Position numbers and translations under genes: made by a program. This document shows positions 48,198 to 60,424 of a stretch of 64,000 bases of DNA, one piece after another (position 1 is the stretch's first letter; each line of letters opens with the position of its first letter). The notes below the pieces were generated by a model. It was not told the origin of the DNA, made no database searches, and saw only the letters and a program-made list of their open reading frames with translations. This stretch comes from Pseudisothecium myosuroides (lineage: Eukaryota; Streptophyta; Bryopsida; Hypnales; Lembophyllaceae). Where the stretch lies: NCBI GenBank assembly GCA_951799445.1, contig OX637288.1, positions 33,955,288-34,019,287 of the forward strand, given 5' to 3'.

Positions 48198-49016
48198 ATG
48201 GCGCAGAGTGCCCGCATTGCGTTATTGGTGATCGCCGTGTTGGTTGCAGGGGCGAGCGCCCAACCTCCCGCTGACTGCACTTCGGCGTACTCAATCTTGG
48301 CGCCGTGCTACAGCTATGTCACAGGAACGGGAACCACCCCGCCGTCGGGTTGCTGCTCAGGGATTTCCACGTTGAACGCGAATCAGCCGACGTGCTTGTG
48401 TTCGGCGATCACGCAGTTGCAAGGCAGTCCCACGGTGAATGTAACCAAGGCGTTGGCGTTACCGCGCGACTGTAATGTCGCAGTGAACACCGCGAACTGC
48501 CCGGCGCTCGGCACGCCTCCATCGGTCTCGCCACCTCCTCCCGGGAGCTCATCTCCTCCTTCAAGCTCAACCCCACCTCCAGCAGGCTCGACTCCTCCTA
48601 CTCCTGCGACTACGCCTCCTCCGGTTCCTTCCCCTCCAGGCACGGCTACGCCCCCTACGGTTCTTTCCCCACCAGGCACGACTACGCCTCCGGTTGCTTC
48701 CCCCACGGCCACTCCTCCCCCGGGCGCTTCGCCTCCCGGAACTGGAGCTTCCCCTCCCGGAACTGGAGCTCCACCACCAGGAACTGGAGCGTCACCACCC
48801 GGAACTGGAGCTCCACCACCAGGAACTGGAGCTTCGCCACCCGGAACTGGAGCTTCACCACCAGGACCTGGAGCTTCGCCTCCGACGTCTAGCACGCCTC
48901 CCACGGCTGGTGGCGGTGGTCCGGCGTCGGCGCCTGCCCCAAGCGCGGCGTCTGCGCTCGTCGTGTCGTGGACCTTTGGCGTTGCGGCTGTCGTCTCGGT
49001 TTTGACGTTGTTGTGA
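48198..49016 (+). CDS. GPI-anchored non-specific lipid-transfer protein (LTPG)
   Basis: The 272-residue protein starts at ATG 48198 (context GCAGCGATGGC). A signal peptide, about residues 1-21 (MAQSARIALLVIAVLVAGAS), is followed by the eight-cysteine LTP domain: C27, C37, C52-C53, C66-L-C68, C92, C101, with the C-x9-C-x14-CC-x12-CxC-x23-C-x8-C spacing expected of LTPG/2S-albumin folds. Residues about 105-245 are Pro/Ser/Thr/Gly-rich, with seven hexapeptides of the type (S/P)PPG(T/P)GA. A small-residue stretch and a hydrophobic C-terminus (LVVSWTFGVAAVVSVLTLL) form a GPI-attachment signal. Such proteins sit outside the plasma membrane and take part in moving wall lipids for cuticle or suberin-like barriers. 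GC-rich codons contrast with the AT-rich flanks. It has no intron. Confidence 0.92.
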   Translation: MAQSARIALLVIAVLVAGASAQPPADCTSAYSILAPCYSYVTGTGTTPPSGCCSGISTLNANQPTCLCSAITQLQGSPTVNVTKALALPRDCNVAVNTANCPALGTPPSVSPPPPGSSSPPSSSTPPPAGSTPPTPATTPPPVPSPPGTATPPTVLSPPGTTTPPVASPTATPPPGASPPGTGASPPGTGAPPPGTGASPPGTGAPPPGTGASPPGTGASPPGPGASPPTSSTPPTAGGGGPASAPAPSAASALVVSWTFGVAAVVSVLTLL

Positions 49017-50949
49017 GCTCCAGTTTCGAATTTTTTCAGTTTTTTCTTTCTTTTGTGTTGGTGATTTTGCAGTTGGAGCAGGGTAGTGGTGAGGTCTGTA
49101 AAGTCTCGTTTTTATCTTTGTGGGAGTGTTGATGTTATGTCAATTCGACTCTTTAGGGAAGATTAGATCGAAGGAGACGCTATCTAGATGTCCTTGTTCC
49201 GTGTGGGAATCAGTAATGCACACTATTCATGTGGCCGGGGTTTGGTTAAAGACCTGCCTTGCCAATTTTTTCTAAAGTTCTTGGCTGTGAACCGTTTTGA
49301 TCATAAATTCAAGTGTCTCTCAGCTACCCTGTTTTGGTGTCAGGACTTTGTAACTCAGTTTCAAAGCCTTGTGAAGAGAATATTACATACTGAGTCTTCT
49401 GGGGTTCATTGGAGCCTAGATAAATGTGGGATTAGTGTATGCTGAATCGAACCAGTGTTCCAATGGTGAAGAGTGTACTTTTTCCACTATCTAATGGCTA
49501 ATTTGAATTCCTTGGGATTATTTCAACGAGGACGGACGTTATTGTCTTGGGTGATTTCATGGTGAAGAATCCCAAGTCTTGGTAATCTGAGTGTTCGAAT
49601 GGAAACTTGAATTAGGGCAGTGGTTATGGTCGGGATCCTGTCTCAAATGGCTGGTGCCTTTGGATTTTAAGGCCTCATTGAGACCATGAAATACTGATTG
49701 AATTTGCAACGCTCTTTCGCAATTGCTATTCTAAGTTTGCAGAAAATTGACGGCTGTCGTGACCCTCTTTCTCACTTAATCGTGGAATTGATTACTGAGA
49801 AACAGTTTTTATCATCTGCACCTCCTCGGCTCTTCTGAGGCCAGACTATGTTGCGGTCTTTTACGACATTAGTACTTTAGACATGTGTCGCTTCATGAGG
49901 GATTGAAGGAAAGGGACAAGCTTTGACATTGGATCCTCAACTTGCCCAAAAATAATGGTTAAGGAAGGGGAAATGTTTAGAGAAAAATTTCCCCAAACCC
50001 AAGATGATGCTGAAAATCTTGCTCTTTAGATAATATTGTAAAAATTTGGCAGTACTCTACAGAAACTTTGAGTCATTGACCCTCTTTGAAAGTAGAGGGA
50101 AATATAAAATACTAGATCTGCTGCCGTAACTTGATGCCCGCCAATGAATGACCCACGTGCTTTTGTGAATTGAAAGTCCGTCTTTCACTGTTTCACATAG
50201 TCTTATGATCAGAATGAGTGCACTATCTTCAAATCACTACATTGTGCAATCATGTCTATCACTAGTGCTCTTTGAAGTGAGGAGAATGGACCCGCGTGGA
50301 TTAAGCATCCGTTCGTTTAGGGTCACACGACAGTACCCTTAGAGTTGTGCGGGTCGCACCATAACTACTGAGAGCATCATCAATCCAGACACTGCATACT
50401 CACGCAACAAATCTCCATTTTAGCGTGCAACTGTAGCAATCAAATATTTTGCAGATTCCTGCACATAGCGTTGTGCTCCAATCCAGGCTCGCAGTAGAGT
50501 GATATGACACTCTTAGCCTTGGTGGCAGCTCCCTGTGGCAAGCAGAGCTGAACACCGCAGTGCAATGACCCACTCTTTTATGTCACGAAGCTGTGCACGT
50601 CAGGCACGTGGGTCGACAGAGCGTGGCTGCGGGTGATGGCGAGCTCAGTACACAAGGGAAGTATGATGTGTTAAGGGAGTGATTTGCTGTGGCCAGTATC
50701 GAATTTCAAGGGACAGTAATTGCATTTGGAGCACAAAAAAGTGGAAGTCCAGATGCTACGCAGCAGATATACTGATTTGCGTCTCTTCCCGCTCAGGATT
50801 GATGATGCTCTGACACCCCTAGCTGAGAATGGAAGACTCTATCCAAACTGGAGTTTAGGTTAACATATCAAGATGCCAAGGTCATATTGAAATTTAATCA
50901 TGGTCTATATACACATTAATATTGTGTTGTGCATAATGGTGTACTCCGT
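49017..50949. other. 3' flank of LTPG and spacer
   Basis: The first 150-200 bases are probably the 3' UTR. The rest has moderate GC but no gene, RNA gene or bounded repeat that I can support. Confidence 0.5.
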
Positions 50950-50954
50950 ATTTG

Positions 50955-51215
50955 TGTTTGTGTTTGTGCGTGTATCAATATGCACCTAAATATGTGCGTG
51001 AGTTTGTGTTAGTGTAGGAATCAAGCGTGGGTGTTTGTGTGTGTGCACGCTCTTGTACAAATGAACCTGGAAATGTGTTTGTGTGTGTGTGTATCAATAT
51101 GCACCTAAATATGTGCGTGAGTTTGTGTTAGTGTAGGAATCAAGCGTGGGTGTTTGTGTGTGTGCACACTCTTGTACAAATGAACCTGGAAATGTGTTTG
51201 TGTGTGTGTGTTCTT
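50955..51215 (+). repeat. 119-bp duplicated TG-rich minisatellite
   Basis: Two nearly identical units begin TATCAATATGCACCTAAATA at 50973 and 51092, each ending in (GT)n. One difference (cgct/cact) separates them. Confidence 0.9.
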
Positions 51216-53566
51216 GTTCTGTGAAATAATATTCAATGCTGCTTCATACCAACTTGTTCACTATGGTGATGGCGACACCGCGACACTCCTTTTCCGATTC
51301 CAGGTGATTCAGACTGATGAGTGCTGATCACACCTAGAATTTTTTATCTGTAGTATTGTTCATACATGCCCCTACTATTTGGTATGCTAATTTAAGTAGC
51401 CGAAGACTTTGATCATGGACATTGGTGGTGCAGAGTTGGACAAGGTTCAAAAGCTTCTTCTTCACTGACTTATGAACATTTCTTGTATAGTACAATTGCG
51501 GCCCAACTATAGTAACCACCTTGTTTAATTCTGAAAGGGCACAGTTTTTGAGATTACATTGAAAAGCAAGCCAAGGGTTTGGCTATGACGTTCAATCCTG
51601 TAACGTAGTGGAGGCCAAACAGGGTCCTGTAAATGACTACAAATGTTCATGAATGTTCATGAAGAAACAAAAAATGCACCTACTCATCCTGTAATTGGAT
51701 CATTTTTTGACTGATTATCTCAATATAGCTCTTGTCCTTTCAGAATAAAACATTTAAGTAAAGAACTTTTGTGGCCCAACCTCATTATCTTTGCACTTAG
51801 CAACTTCAACCAATAGCGCATTTGTTAACATTTCTTGCTAAATTAGTTGATGTCTACGCTTGATTGCGTATTACATGCTGTGCGCTCTGACTTCTGATGG
51901 GCGCATATCACTACTTCCTCGCTTCAGTCTTGAATATAATGGTATTTTAGACACCAGTCAATCAATGACCGGTTGTTAGGAGTGCCAAGATGGTCAATTT
52001 CATTAAAATGGCGGTATTCCAAGTTCCACTTTGACGGTGTGCCATTTTCACCATCTAGGACTAGTATAGATTTCAGCCGTTCTGAACCATCTAGGACAGG
52101 TATAGATTTAGAACGGCCATTCTGAACTGATTTCATGCCATTTAAAAAAAATATTGCCATTTTATTGAAATTGCCCATTAGGCCAATGTGATTCTAACAT
52201 ACCTCTATGAGATAGAATTCTCAACTTCCACAAGCATAATTCCCATATAATTACACCAAGAATTGTGAACAACATGGTCACTTTGTGTGTGCAAGGGTTG
52301 GCACTCAAACTGAAGATGCTTCAGTGATCGATAACTGTAAAGAATTTCCGTTGTGTACTCAATCAGCTTTACGAATTCGTTATCTTTTGCAGGAAGTTCC
52401 TGTCTAATGTCGTTGCAACATACAGTATATATGTTGAACACTGACTCCAAACAGACGCAATCAATGATCAGTAGTCAAATCTGAATATCTTACACTCTGT
52501 ATGCTTCATTTTGTCACTATTCATATCAGGTACAAAAGTTGAAAAAACATAACATTCAGTAGTCTTCAGAGAGGCTGCCTTTTCCTCTCCGAAGTCCTCA
52601 TCCACGACTTTCATCCCCACTTAATTTATGTAAGCTTCGGTATCGGGATAGTGACAGTACACTATGGTATGTTCCATTTTCTTTTCTTAATTTTAGGATT
52701 AGACATACAAATCATTATATATTGTAATTAAAGATGTTGGCAAAGAATCCAATGAGTAATACACTAATGCCTTGTTAATATTTGCAATCAATAACTTATT
52801 TTGGGTTTCAAAATGAAAGATATGTCTCTCTCTCTCTCTCCCTCTCTCTCTCTAGTTTATGAGTTGTTGAGACGGAACAAATTATTCTCACAAAATCGAG
52901 CAAAACCAAAATGCATCTTGAATGGACCAAGTCCGTAGTATTTTGATGTACTTATATCTAGTTTTTTATACATGAGGATGAAGATATATACATATGACTC
53001 ATTGGTTCCATTTCTGTGTAGCAACCACCTACCAGTCAAGTGACCAAGAACTCAATTGATACCCGATTGGATATGCAATGAGCTGTACCTGGCAATATAT
53101 AACAAATGTGTTCACTTTTATATTCCCTCGCAGTACTGGGCAATACCCTCACAAGCATACACTGTTCAGAAGTGGATAAGCATGCAAATGGATAGCAAGT
53201 GAAAAGGTGTCAGGGTATGGAATCCCTACCTTTCTGAAATTGGCGCGCAACTACTACTGGCTGGACGCCTTTATCGCTCCATCTTCAGTGCCATGAAACG
53301 AACTGGTAGTCTCTAGATCACCTTCATTTCTCGTTGTCACCCTTGCGTGTGAGGTCAATCTTTTGCTGCGCCTGGTTTACTTTGCGTCGCACCAAACTAC
53401 CGTATTGCCTCGATACTGCCATCGATACTGCTATGGATACAGAAATGAGTACTCAGGTTCTATGCTTTGTGAATTTTTATGTGGAGTTACACGTGTAGCT
53501 TTTTGTCAATGATATTTCTTTACGCTACATGGACGACACTTAGAATTGTGATATTATTTTACGCAA
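51216..53566. other. Spacer with CT microsatellite
   Basis: No gene is recognised. A (CT)n tract lies at about 52826-52856. The motif CATAACATTCAGTAG at 52549 matches the end of the small MITE at 44274, possibly a solo or truncated copy. Confidence 0.5.
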
Positions 53567-53695
53567 AAATCTTTGATTCGGATAACAACGTGAAGCCATG
53601 CTGAAGACACCTCGTGTACGTCCTCTAACAAAAATTTTGTGTGTTTGGTGGGCATGGGCACAGGTGAGGCGTGGCTTCCTAAGATTGGAGTGTAA
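53567..53695 (+). repeat. Direct repeat, left copy, flanking the RT fragment
   Basis: About 125 bp, starting ATCTTTGATTCGGATAACAA, reappears at 59180-59305 with roughly 85% identity by eye (shared: AAGACACC, TGTACGTCCTCTAACA, GTGGGCATGGGCACA, GTGAGGCGTG). Weaker resemblance extends further right in both copies, to the (TCTCTC) stretches at 54210 and 59830. Confidence 0.7.
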
Positions 53696-54222
53696 CTCAA
53701 CAATCGCAACATTTTCTTTCTTTCTTGTTTCAACATGAGTTATTCACTTTACTTGTGCAAACTATATTACTAGGATGCATAAGTTGAAGCTAGGATTCAA
53801 GAACTTATATGAAGTTCAAGTTCAAGCTAAGCATTCAAATGAATGTTCTACTTGCAAGGTTACCTTGGGCAATGTGCTCTCATTATTTCTTGCTTTATGA
53901 TTATTCTATTCATGCATATTGTTTAGTATTGCTTACATCAAAGCATGAACAATGGGAATGTGGGATTCAATCTGTGGAAAGGATACCCACGCACCCACCA
54001 TCCCAACTGAGTCATGAGCCACAGGTGGTTCATAGTTTGGTATTGTGGTATTTTGGATTTTTTAATGCAAAAGGATTTCTACTTACTAGTGTTGATATCA
54101 TTTGTAATTTGTAGTATACTTCTTACATACGCATGAAAATAGATTGAGGTTTGATTTGTCAGAAAATGCCCTGATCTGGGGTCAAAATACTGGAAAGACT
54201 GTCTATCTTTCTCTCTCTTTCT

Positions 54223-55017
54223 CGTTGGGAAACCACTCGACCCAGCTCGGGAAATTGGATTGATATGCAGCTACATCGACTACTGGAAATGCACGATTGG
54301 TTAATGAGTAACTGCATGGTTATACTTGGCGATCGGGTTTGGAAGCAAACTAGAGGCATTCCAATGGGGTTTGCGTGTTCACCCTTGTGGTGTAGCATTT
54401 ATCTCACTTCATACAAAGTCAAATTTATCCAGCGGCTAGCCTAGTTAGGTTGGCCTGACCTTATGGCTAAATTCAAGCATGCGTTTTGGTACATTGATGA
54501 CATTTGCCTCCTGAACGTTAAAAATCCAACAGCTTTCTTAGACCCTGCTCAACCACGCACAAAGGATAATCCATTCTGGATCTATCTTCTTCAAGTGCTC
54601 AAAATCAAACCTAAGATTGAAGTATATGCTAATGATGATCCTACACGAGGTATTTCGGCTCATTTCATGAATATGCAAATTGATATCAGTCTGGAGACCC
54701 CAACTGGCTTCTCGATTAAGAAATATGACAAAAGACGTGCTCTACCGTTTAAGTACACACAATTTATCAAATTCCAGTCCAATCGCCCCGTGAAAAATGC
54801 ATACAACATCATTATCTCACAGGTCCTACCAATTCTATACCTCTCCAATTTTGACCAGGTTGCCGTTGCTGAAATCGTGGCACTTATCAGAACCATGACA
54901 AACAACGGGTTTAAGGAAGACCAGCTCCGTTACAAAATTACATCATGGCTTCGAACTGGACACTTCCTAGCTATTAAAGTTGATCTACATACAATCATAC
55001 AAGCAATCGATGGATAG
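54223..55017 (+). pseudogene. Reverse transcriptase fragment, possibly Penelope-like
   Basis: The frame holds the RT motif 4 region GIPMGFACSPLW (about 54355), a stop codon TAG at 54442-54444, then the catalytic box YIDD (54490) and downstream palm/thumb segments (HFMNMQIDI, KKYDKRR, SNRP, EIVALIRTM). The finger domain upstream of about 54223 is missing or unrecognisable. The order 'small-residue motif, Y-I-D-D, then F-x-N-x-x-I and K-Y-x-K-R' resembles Penelope-like and related non-LTR RTs rather than Ty1 or Ty3. Family placement is tentative. The in-frame stop and truncation indicate an inactive copy. A complete LTR element sits 190 bp downstream. Confidence 0.65.
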
Positions 55018-55207
55018 CAGTCTCAACATCCGGTCACACAAGGTTGAACCAGTGACACCTGCTACTGAACCCTACTGTATATAACGATTGAGTTCACAAA
55101 GTTACTATACAAACTCTAGTAGAGGGATGCAATGTGTCCAGTGTTTACATGCACTATGCAATTGCTAAAATTTGGTGAACCTGGTATGCACCTCTGAACA
55201 AGAGTGT

Positions 55208-56305
55208 TGTCTCAGCACAGAGTAAGTAAATTCCCTGTTATACTCCCAAAAATCACTGTAAAGCATAACAAAATGACTCTAAAGATCGAACCTACAAGAT
55301 TCTGTGAAGTGTCTAGCTCTATTTCGAACTTAAGCTCAGTCAATATCCCACTTCCACTTTCCGGTCCTAGATCTAAAACCAGAAACACCAAAACACAGAA
55401 AACTATGACCAGACGTCTTCCTATCTTTTCCGGTCTGTCCAACTATCCGGTCCTGTAAAACTACCACAACCCAGGACCTTCTAACTTCCGATCCCGGTAC
55501 CTCTCTGGACCGATCCTTTCTGGTCCTCCCACACGCACTCTTACTCCAATCCGGTTTTGTTTAGCCTCTGTTTCACCATCAGAGGGTTCGTCGCTTGCTT
55601 TTGAAAGTGGCAGGCCCGCCACTCCTTTCGTGACTTATAGTGGCTGAAGACCCATTTCTCTATTCTACTACTTCCTACACTAGCCCGGATCCGGTTTGAT
55701 CTCTCACAGCCATCCGGATAGCAACCCGGATTGCAGGTCACACAAAGACCCCCCGTACGATCCTCTCATACTACAACGACCTTGACGCCAAGTTCCCTCC
55801 CGTGCGAAGGTAGGTGGTTACAAGTGAACCCGTCCGTTCCAACATCAGCTAAAGTTCTTCCGTTTACCAACTAGGGCAGCGAAACCTCACAGGAGGTCGG
55901 ACACTCAACCAGATTTCCTACCCAAGAGCTCTAGCGCAATAAAGGAATCCTTCCCTATCCGCCTAGCCTAACAACGGTTTTCTCACCCGGAATCTTGAAC
56001 CTTAGAAGTGCTAAGGAACTGAAATCCACTCCCAACACTTATAATACCCACTCACTTGCACATAAGAGAAAATAGTAATACCCAGGGAAGAAATCACTCT
56101 AGAATCTGCATGCATCTTCCTAACTCAGATGCGTTCCAACCCTAATCCGAGTTAGATTCCGATTGAATCCGGATTGTCCACTAATTCCGTTCCGTCATTA
56201 ATTTTCAATTTTTCGTTACCTCTTACTTGAATCCGAATCCCTGGTTACGGTTTCCGTTCCAAGTTTTTGGGTAACTTAGAAAAACCAAAAATTCACACTG
56301 CGACA
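55208..56305 (-). repeat. 3' LTR, shortened by an internal deletion
   Basis: It is 1098 bp against 1476 bp in the other LTR. The missing 380 bp or so correspond to about 58000-58385 and are deleted at the position near 56117-56125, after CATGCATCTTCCTAA. Confidence 0.85.
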
Positions 56306-56329
56306 TTACCCCTTCCTCATCTGCGAGCG

Positions 56330-56937
56330 TCCTCGCGAACACTATCAATCTTCATCTGACGAAGAAGCTTTGGTATACTTCTTCACTCTCTGTCCGTACT
56401 TCCGCACGGATTCGGTCGACTTCATCGTGAGCGTACTCAACCGGCCCAAAGCTCTGGCCTCTCCACCAACTTCCCAGAATGCTTGCAGAAAGTCCGTTCT
56501 CAGCTGATCCTAGTTATTCCGGATTAGATCCGGAACATCTTGGTACCATTTGAGAGCTTCCCCCTTCAGCAATCCTTGGAAGATTCTTCGCTAGGCCGCC
56601 TCATTCTCTTGATTGGCAAGTGCAGTCGACTCGAACTTCCACAGCCATTCATCTGCATCTTGGCTACCGTCGCCCTTGAAACGTTTGTACCTCAACCGGG
56701 TCATGACTTCTTCTTCTTCTGAATCCGGTTCTTCCCCTTCCAGTTTGATCCTCGTTCAGAAGTTGGCGGAGTATTTCCCGATCTCAGACTCTCGATCTGC
56801 TCTTCAGGCGCAGGTACAAAGATCGGTTGGTCACCCGGATCAGAGTTATCCGGATCACTAAAACCGGGTCGAGACGATTCTCCTTGACTCTTCTTCAATC
56901 GTTCAGACCTTCTCTCACTCCTTATATTTCTTCTCAT
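56330..56937 (-). pseudogene. gag remnant of the LTR retrotransposon
   Basis: On the minus strand the start at 56937 gives an Arg/Lys/Glu-rich N-terminus (MRRNIRSERRSERLKK). After a frameshift near 56715 it continues as MTRLRYKRFKGDG, then DADEWLWKFE, ALANQENEAA, IFQGLLKGEALKWYQDVP and FLQAFWEVG, the usual plant retrotransposon gag core. There are at least two stop codons. Confidence 0.75.
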
Positions 56938-57084
56938 GAGTACGAAATCCGGTTTTCTTCAAAAACTGAAACTCAATCCGAAAAAAGACAAGACAGAAAC
57001 AAAACAACTACTGACTTGGCTACTAGGAATAAAAATAAAAACTAACAGCTTTAGAATCCCCGGCAGTGGCGCCAAATTTTTGTA

Positions 57085-58560
57085 TGTCGCAGCACAGAGT
57101 AAGAAAATTCCTTGTTATACTTCCAAAAACCACTCTAAAGCATAACAAAATGACTCTAAAGATCGAACCTACAAGATTCTGTGAAGTGTCTAGCTCTATT
57201 TCGCTCCTAAGCTCAGTCAGTATCCCACTTCCACTTTCTGGTCCTAGATCTAAAACTGGAAACACCAAAACACAGAGAACTACGACCAGACCTCTCTTTA
57301 TCTTTTCTGGTCTGTCCAGCTATCCGGTCCTGTATAACTACCACAATTCAGGATCTTCTAACTTCCGATCCTGGAACTCCTCTGGACCGATCCGTTCCGG
57401 TCCACTCACACGCACTCTTACTCCAATCTGGTTTAGTTTAGCCTCTGTTTCACCATCAGAGGGTTCGTCGCTTGCTTTTGACAGTGGCAGGCCCGCCACT
57501 CCTTCCGTGACTTATAGTGGCTGAAGATCCACTTCTCTATTCTACTACTTCCTATACTAGCCCAGATCCGTTTGATCTCTCACAGCCACCCGGATAGCAA
57601 TCCAGTTTGCAGGTCACACAAAGACTCCCCATACGATCCTTTCATACTACAACGACCTTGACACCAAGTTCCCTCCCGTGCGAAGTTAGGTGGTTACAAG
57701 TGAACCCGTCCGTTCCAACATCAGCTAAAGTTCTTCCGTTTACCAACTAGGGCAGCGAGACCTCATAGGAGATCGGACACTCAACCGGATTTCCTACCCA
57801 GGAGCTCTAGCGCGACTAAAGAATCCCTCCCTATCCGCCTAGCCTAACAACAGCTTTCTCGCCCGGAATTCTGAACCTTAGAAGTGCTGAGGAACTGAAA
57901 TCCACTCCCAACACTTAGAATACCCACTCACTTGCACATAAGAGCAAACAGTAATACCAAGGGGAGAAATCACTCTAGAATCTGCATGCATCTTCCTAAT
58001 TCCTCACCAAACAGCCCTGCCACGCGCGGGAGAGACGTACAACAAGAAACTAATAGAAAATACACGAAAGCTCAAGAGAAAAGACTCCCAGTCTCCTTCT
58101 CAGAGACTGACTTATATACATTTTAAAAACCTCAAAGTCAACAAAAAGGGCCCCCAAAAGTCCGCGCGGAACTTTCAGTCCCTGCCGATCCAGGCAGACC
58201 GGATAACACCCGATCCAAACCAGGCAGACCGGATCAAATCCGGTCCGGTCCATTCTAACATATATTTACAAAACTAACTCCTACCTATCCTATCATAACC
58301 GGATCTACTCCTTGATCTGATCCATTCCAAATTTGATCCGTTCCAAATCCTATCCGCTCCAAATCTGATTCGTTCCAACTTAGATCCGTTCCAACCCTAA
58401 TCCGAGTTAGATTCCGATCAAATCCGGATTGTCCACTAATTCCGTTCCGTCGTTAATTTTCAGTTTTTCGTTACCTCTTACTCGAATCCGGATCTCTAGT
58501 TACGGTTTCCGTTCCAAGTTTTTGGGTAACTTAGAAAAACCAAAAATTTACACTGTGACA
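57085..58560 (-). repeat. 5' LTR of the retrotransposon
   Basis: It is 1476 bp with TGTC...GACA ends and aligns over its whole length with the other LTR apart from the deletion in that copy. It contains dense TCCG/CCGGA motifs (for example 58170-58440). Confidence 0.85.
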
Positions 58561-58565
58561 AGTGT

Positions 58566-59179
58566 GGACATACCAGGTCTCACATACTCGTTCAGAGCAA
58601 TGCTAACCAGGGGTTGGTGGCGGGACTCTCTCTCTCTCTCCTTCTCTCTCTCTAAACATAAAAAATGGTATACAGATTTATACGTGAAGCTCAACTTACA
58701 ATGCACAATTGGATGATAATTGTGAAGTTGAATACAAACGATCACCTGCTATGCTGATGGTCTGTAACAAGATGCACAACCCTGTATCACCCGACCCTCA
58801 TATCACCAAGTAACGGACTCTGGCAAAGCCGAGGACATACACTTTGAAACGGGTATGTAGGAAGATGGAGAGTGCCGGGTATCAACTGGCTCCTCGCCCT
58901 GAAAAGTGGCAGGATGCCTGATAAAGAATCCATTTTTTGAGGCGTCCTTCCCGTAGGTGATACAGCTGCACTGTTTCTGCAATCTTGACTGTTCCTCTGC
59001 GAGCGCGGGTGTTGCGTCAATAATACAGAGCAGCATGGACACATAAATGTCAACATAGGTTTTGTTTTCAATGTATACTTTGTTTGAGAGATGGGGGTAC
59101 TACAGTAACGTATTGATGTTTTCTTTTTTGCAAAACATCATTGGATACAGCTTTTGAAAGTTTTGTAGCATAGGTTTAT
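58566..59179. other. Segment between LTR element and right direct repeat
   Basis: It probably continues the host sequence or older element interrupted by the LTR retrotransposon at AGTGT. It carries a (CT)n tract at 58627-58653. The ORFs on the minus strand at 58787-59071 show no known domain. Confidence 0.4.
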
Positions 59180-59305
59180 CTTTGATTCGGATAACAACTG
59201 TAGTCACGCTAAAGACACCTTGTGTACGTCCTCTAACACATCTCTTGGTTGTGTGGTGGGCATGGGCACAAGTGAGGCGTGACTTCCTAAGATGGGAGCT
59301 ATACT
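59180..59305 (+). repeat. Direct repeat, right copy
   Basis: It matches 53567-53695 in the same orientation. Together the two copies bracket the reverse transcriptase fragment. Confidence 0.7.
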
Positions 59306-59840
59306 TTGAACTTACGAATGACCGTATTCCACTCTGAACTCTTTTTATCGTCTATAGATATGTTCTGAATAAATAGAGCATGTTAACAGTAGGGTTCAAG
59401 AAGTTCAAGAATCTCCAGATGGTGTAATTATCTGGGTTCTTAGGATTCAAGAATTGATGATATGCGTTTCAACAGTAACGTTTGGGTTGATGGTTCTAAC
59501 CAGTTGTGACTGAGCTCCTTACAAAATGGAGTATTACAAATTCTTGATGCATTCCATATGGTCAATCTTGTACATGGGTAGTTTGTTTACACAAGCATTA
59601 TATGTTCCCACCCTCCCTCCCAGCCTTTGAAAATATTGTGCTGCATAATATACTGGGAGGCTGCTTGTTGTAATGAGTCCCTGAACCGGTAGTCTGAGTT
59701 GTGTCTTGCTCGAGTTGACGGGCTTGTTAGGTCCAAGAAATCATAATAATTTTACTGCACAGCCTTACTTGAAATTTGAAGTGAAAGAAAGAGCCCAGAA
59801 TTGGGGTGTACAGATCTGTAAAGACCTGTTTTCTCTCTCT

Positions 59841-60424
59841 ATATATACATGGGGTGGTAGGAGGTAGAGCAATCCATGTGGGATAAATAAAATAGAATTT
59901 GTAGGTTCTCATGCACTCATAGTTAAGCCAAAAACAAAGAATTGTATTAAAAGTAGAATTTCAGACCTCGTTTAGGCATAGTAAAATAACTTTTCTCAAA
60001 AAACTTTGAACTAAAAAAAGTTGGTAAATGAAGATAAGTTTCACCTCCAAAAATCCTTTTGGGATTTTGAATCTCCAATCAAAAGTTATGAATAATATTT
60101 GGAGAGAGGTTGGAATGGATTTTTAAATGACTTTGTAGAAAATGTCCATTAAAAATCCTCTCCAAAATTTATTCATAAATTTTTATTGGGGATTCAAAAT
60201 CCCAAAAGGATTTTTGGAGGTGAAACTTATCTTCATTTACCAACTTTTTTTAGTTCAAAGTTTTTTGAGAAAAGTTATTTTACTATGCCTAAACGAGGTC
60301 TGAAATTCTACTTTTAACACAATTCTTTGTTTTTGACTTAACTATGAGTGCATGAGAACCTACAAATTCTATTTTATTTATCCCACATGGATTGCTCTAC
60401 CTCCTACCACTCCATGTGCATATA
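59841..60424. mobile_element. 580-bp foldback element
   Basis: The left arm (59841 to about 60090) and right arm (about 60175-60424) are inverted copies with few mismatches. Landmarks on the left are CATGGGGTGGTAGGAGGTAG, GGTTCTCATGCACTCATAGT, CAGACCTCGTTTAGGCATAG and AGGATTTTTGGAGGTGAA (the last as its complement). The spacer is about 85 bases. It is non-coding. No target duplication was recognised. Confidence 0.85.

Larger units (their letters stand above)
55208..58560 (-). mobile_element. Gag-only Ty3-type LTR retrotransposon (non-autonomous)
   Basis: The element is complete: the LTRs at 55208-56305 and 57085-58560 both begin TGTC and end GACA. The 5-bp target duplication AGTGT is at 55203-55207 and 58561-58565. 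Read on the minus strand, the right LTR is 5'. Next to it is a primer-binding site TGGCGCCACTGCCGGGGA (complement of about 57057-57075), typical of Ty3 elements. A polypurine tract GAGGAAGGGG lies next to the other LTR (complement of about 56308-56320). The internal region is only about 780 bp and holds a damaged gag with no protease, RT or integrase, so it depended on proteins from a relative. Confidence 0.9.

Noticed and set aside
48383..48904. 173-residue Gly/Val-rich frame opposite the LTPG gene
   Set aside because: It is the antisense shadow of the proline-rich linker.
58787..59071. 94-residue minus-strand frame as a gene
   Set aside because: No domain, and it lies in the remnant between two transposon pieces with a competing frame over the same bases.
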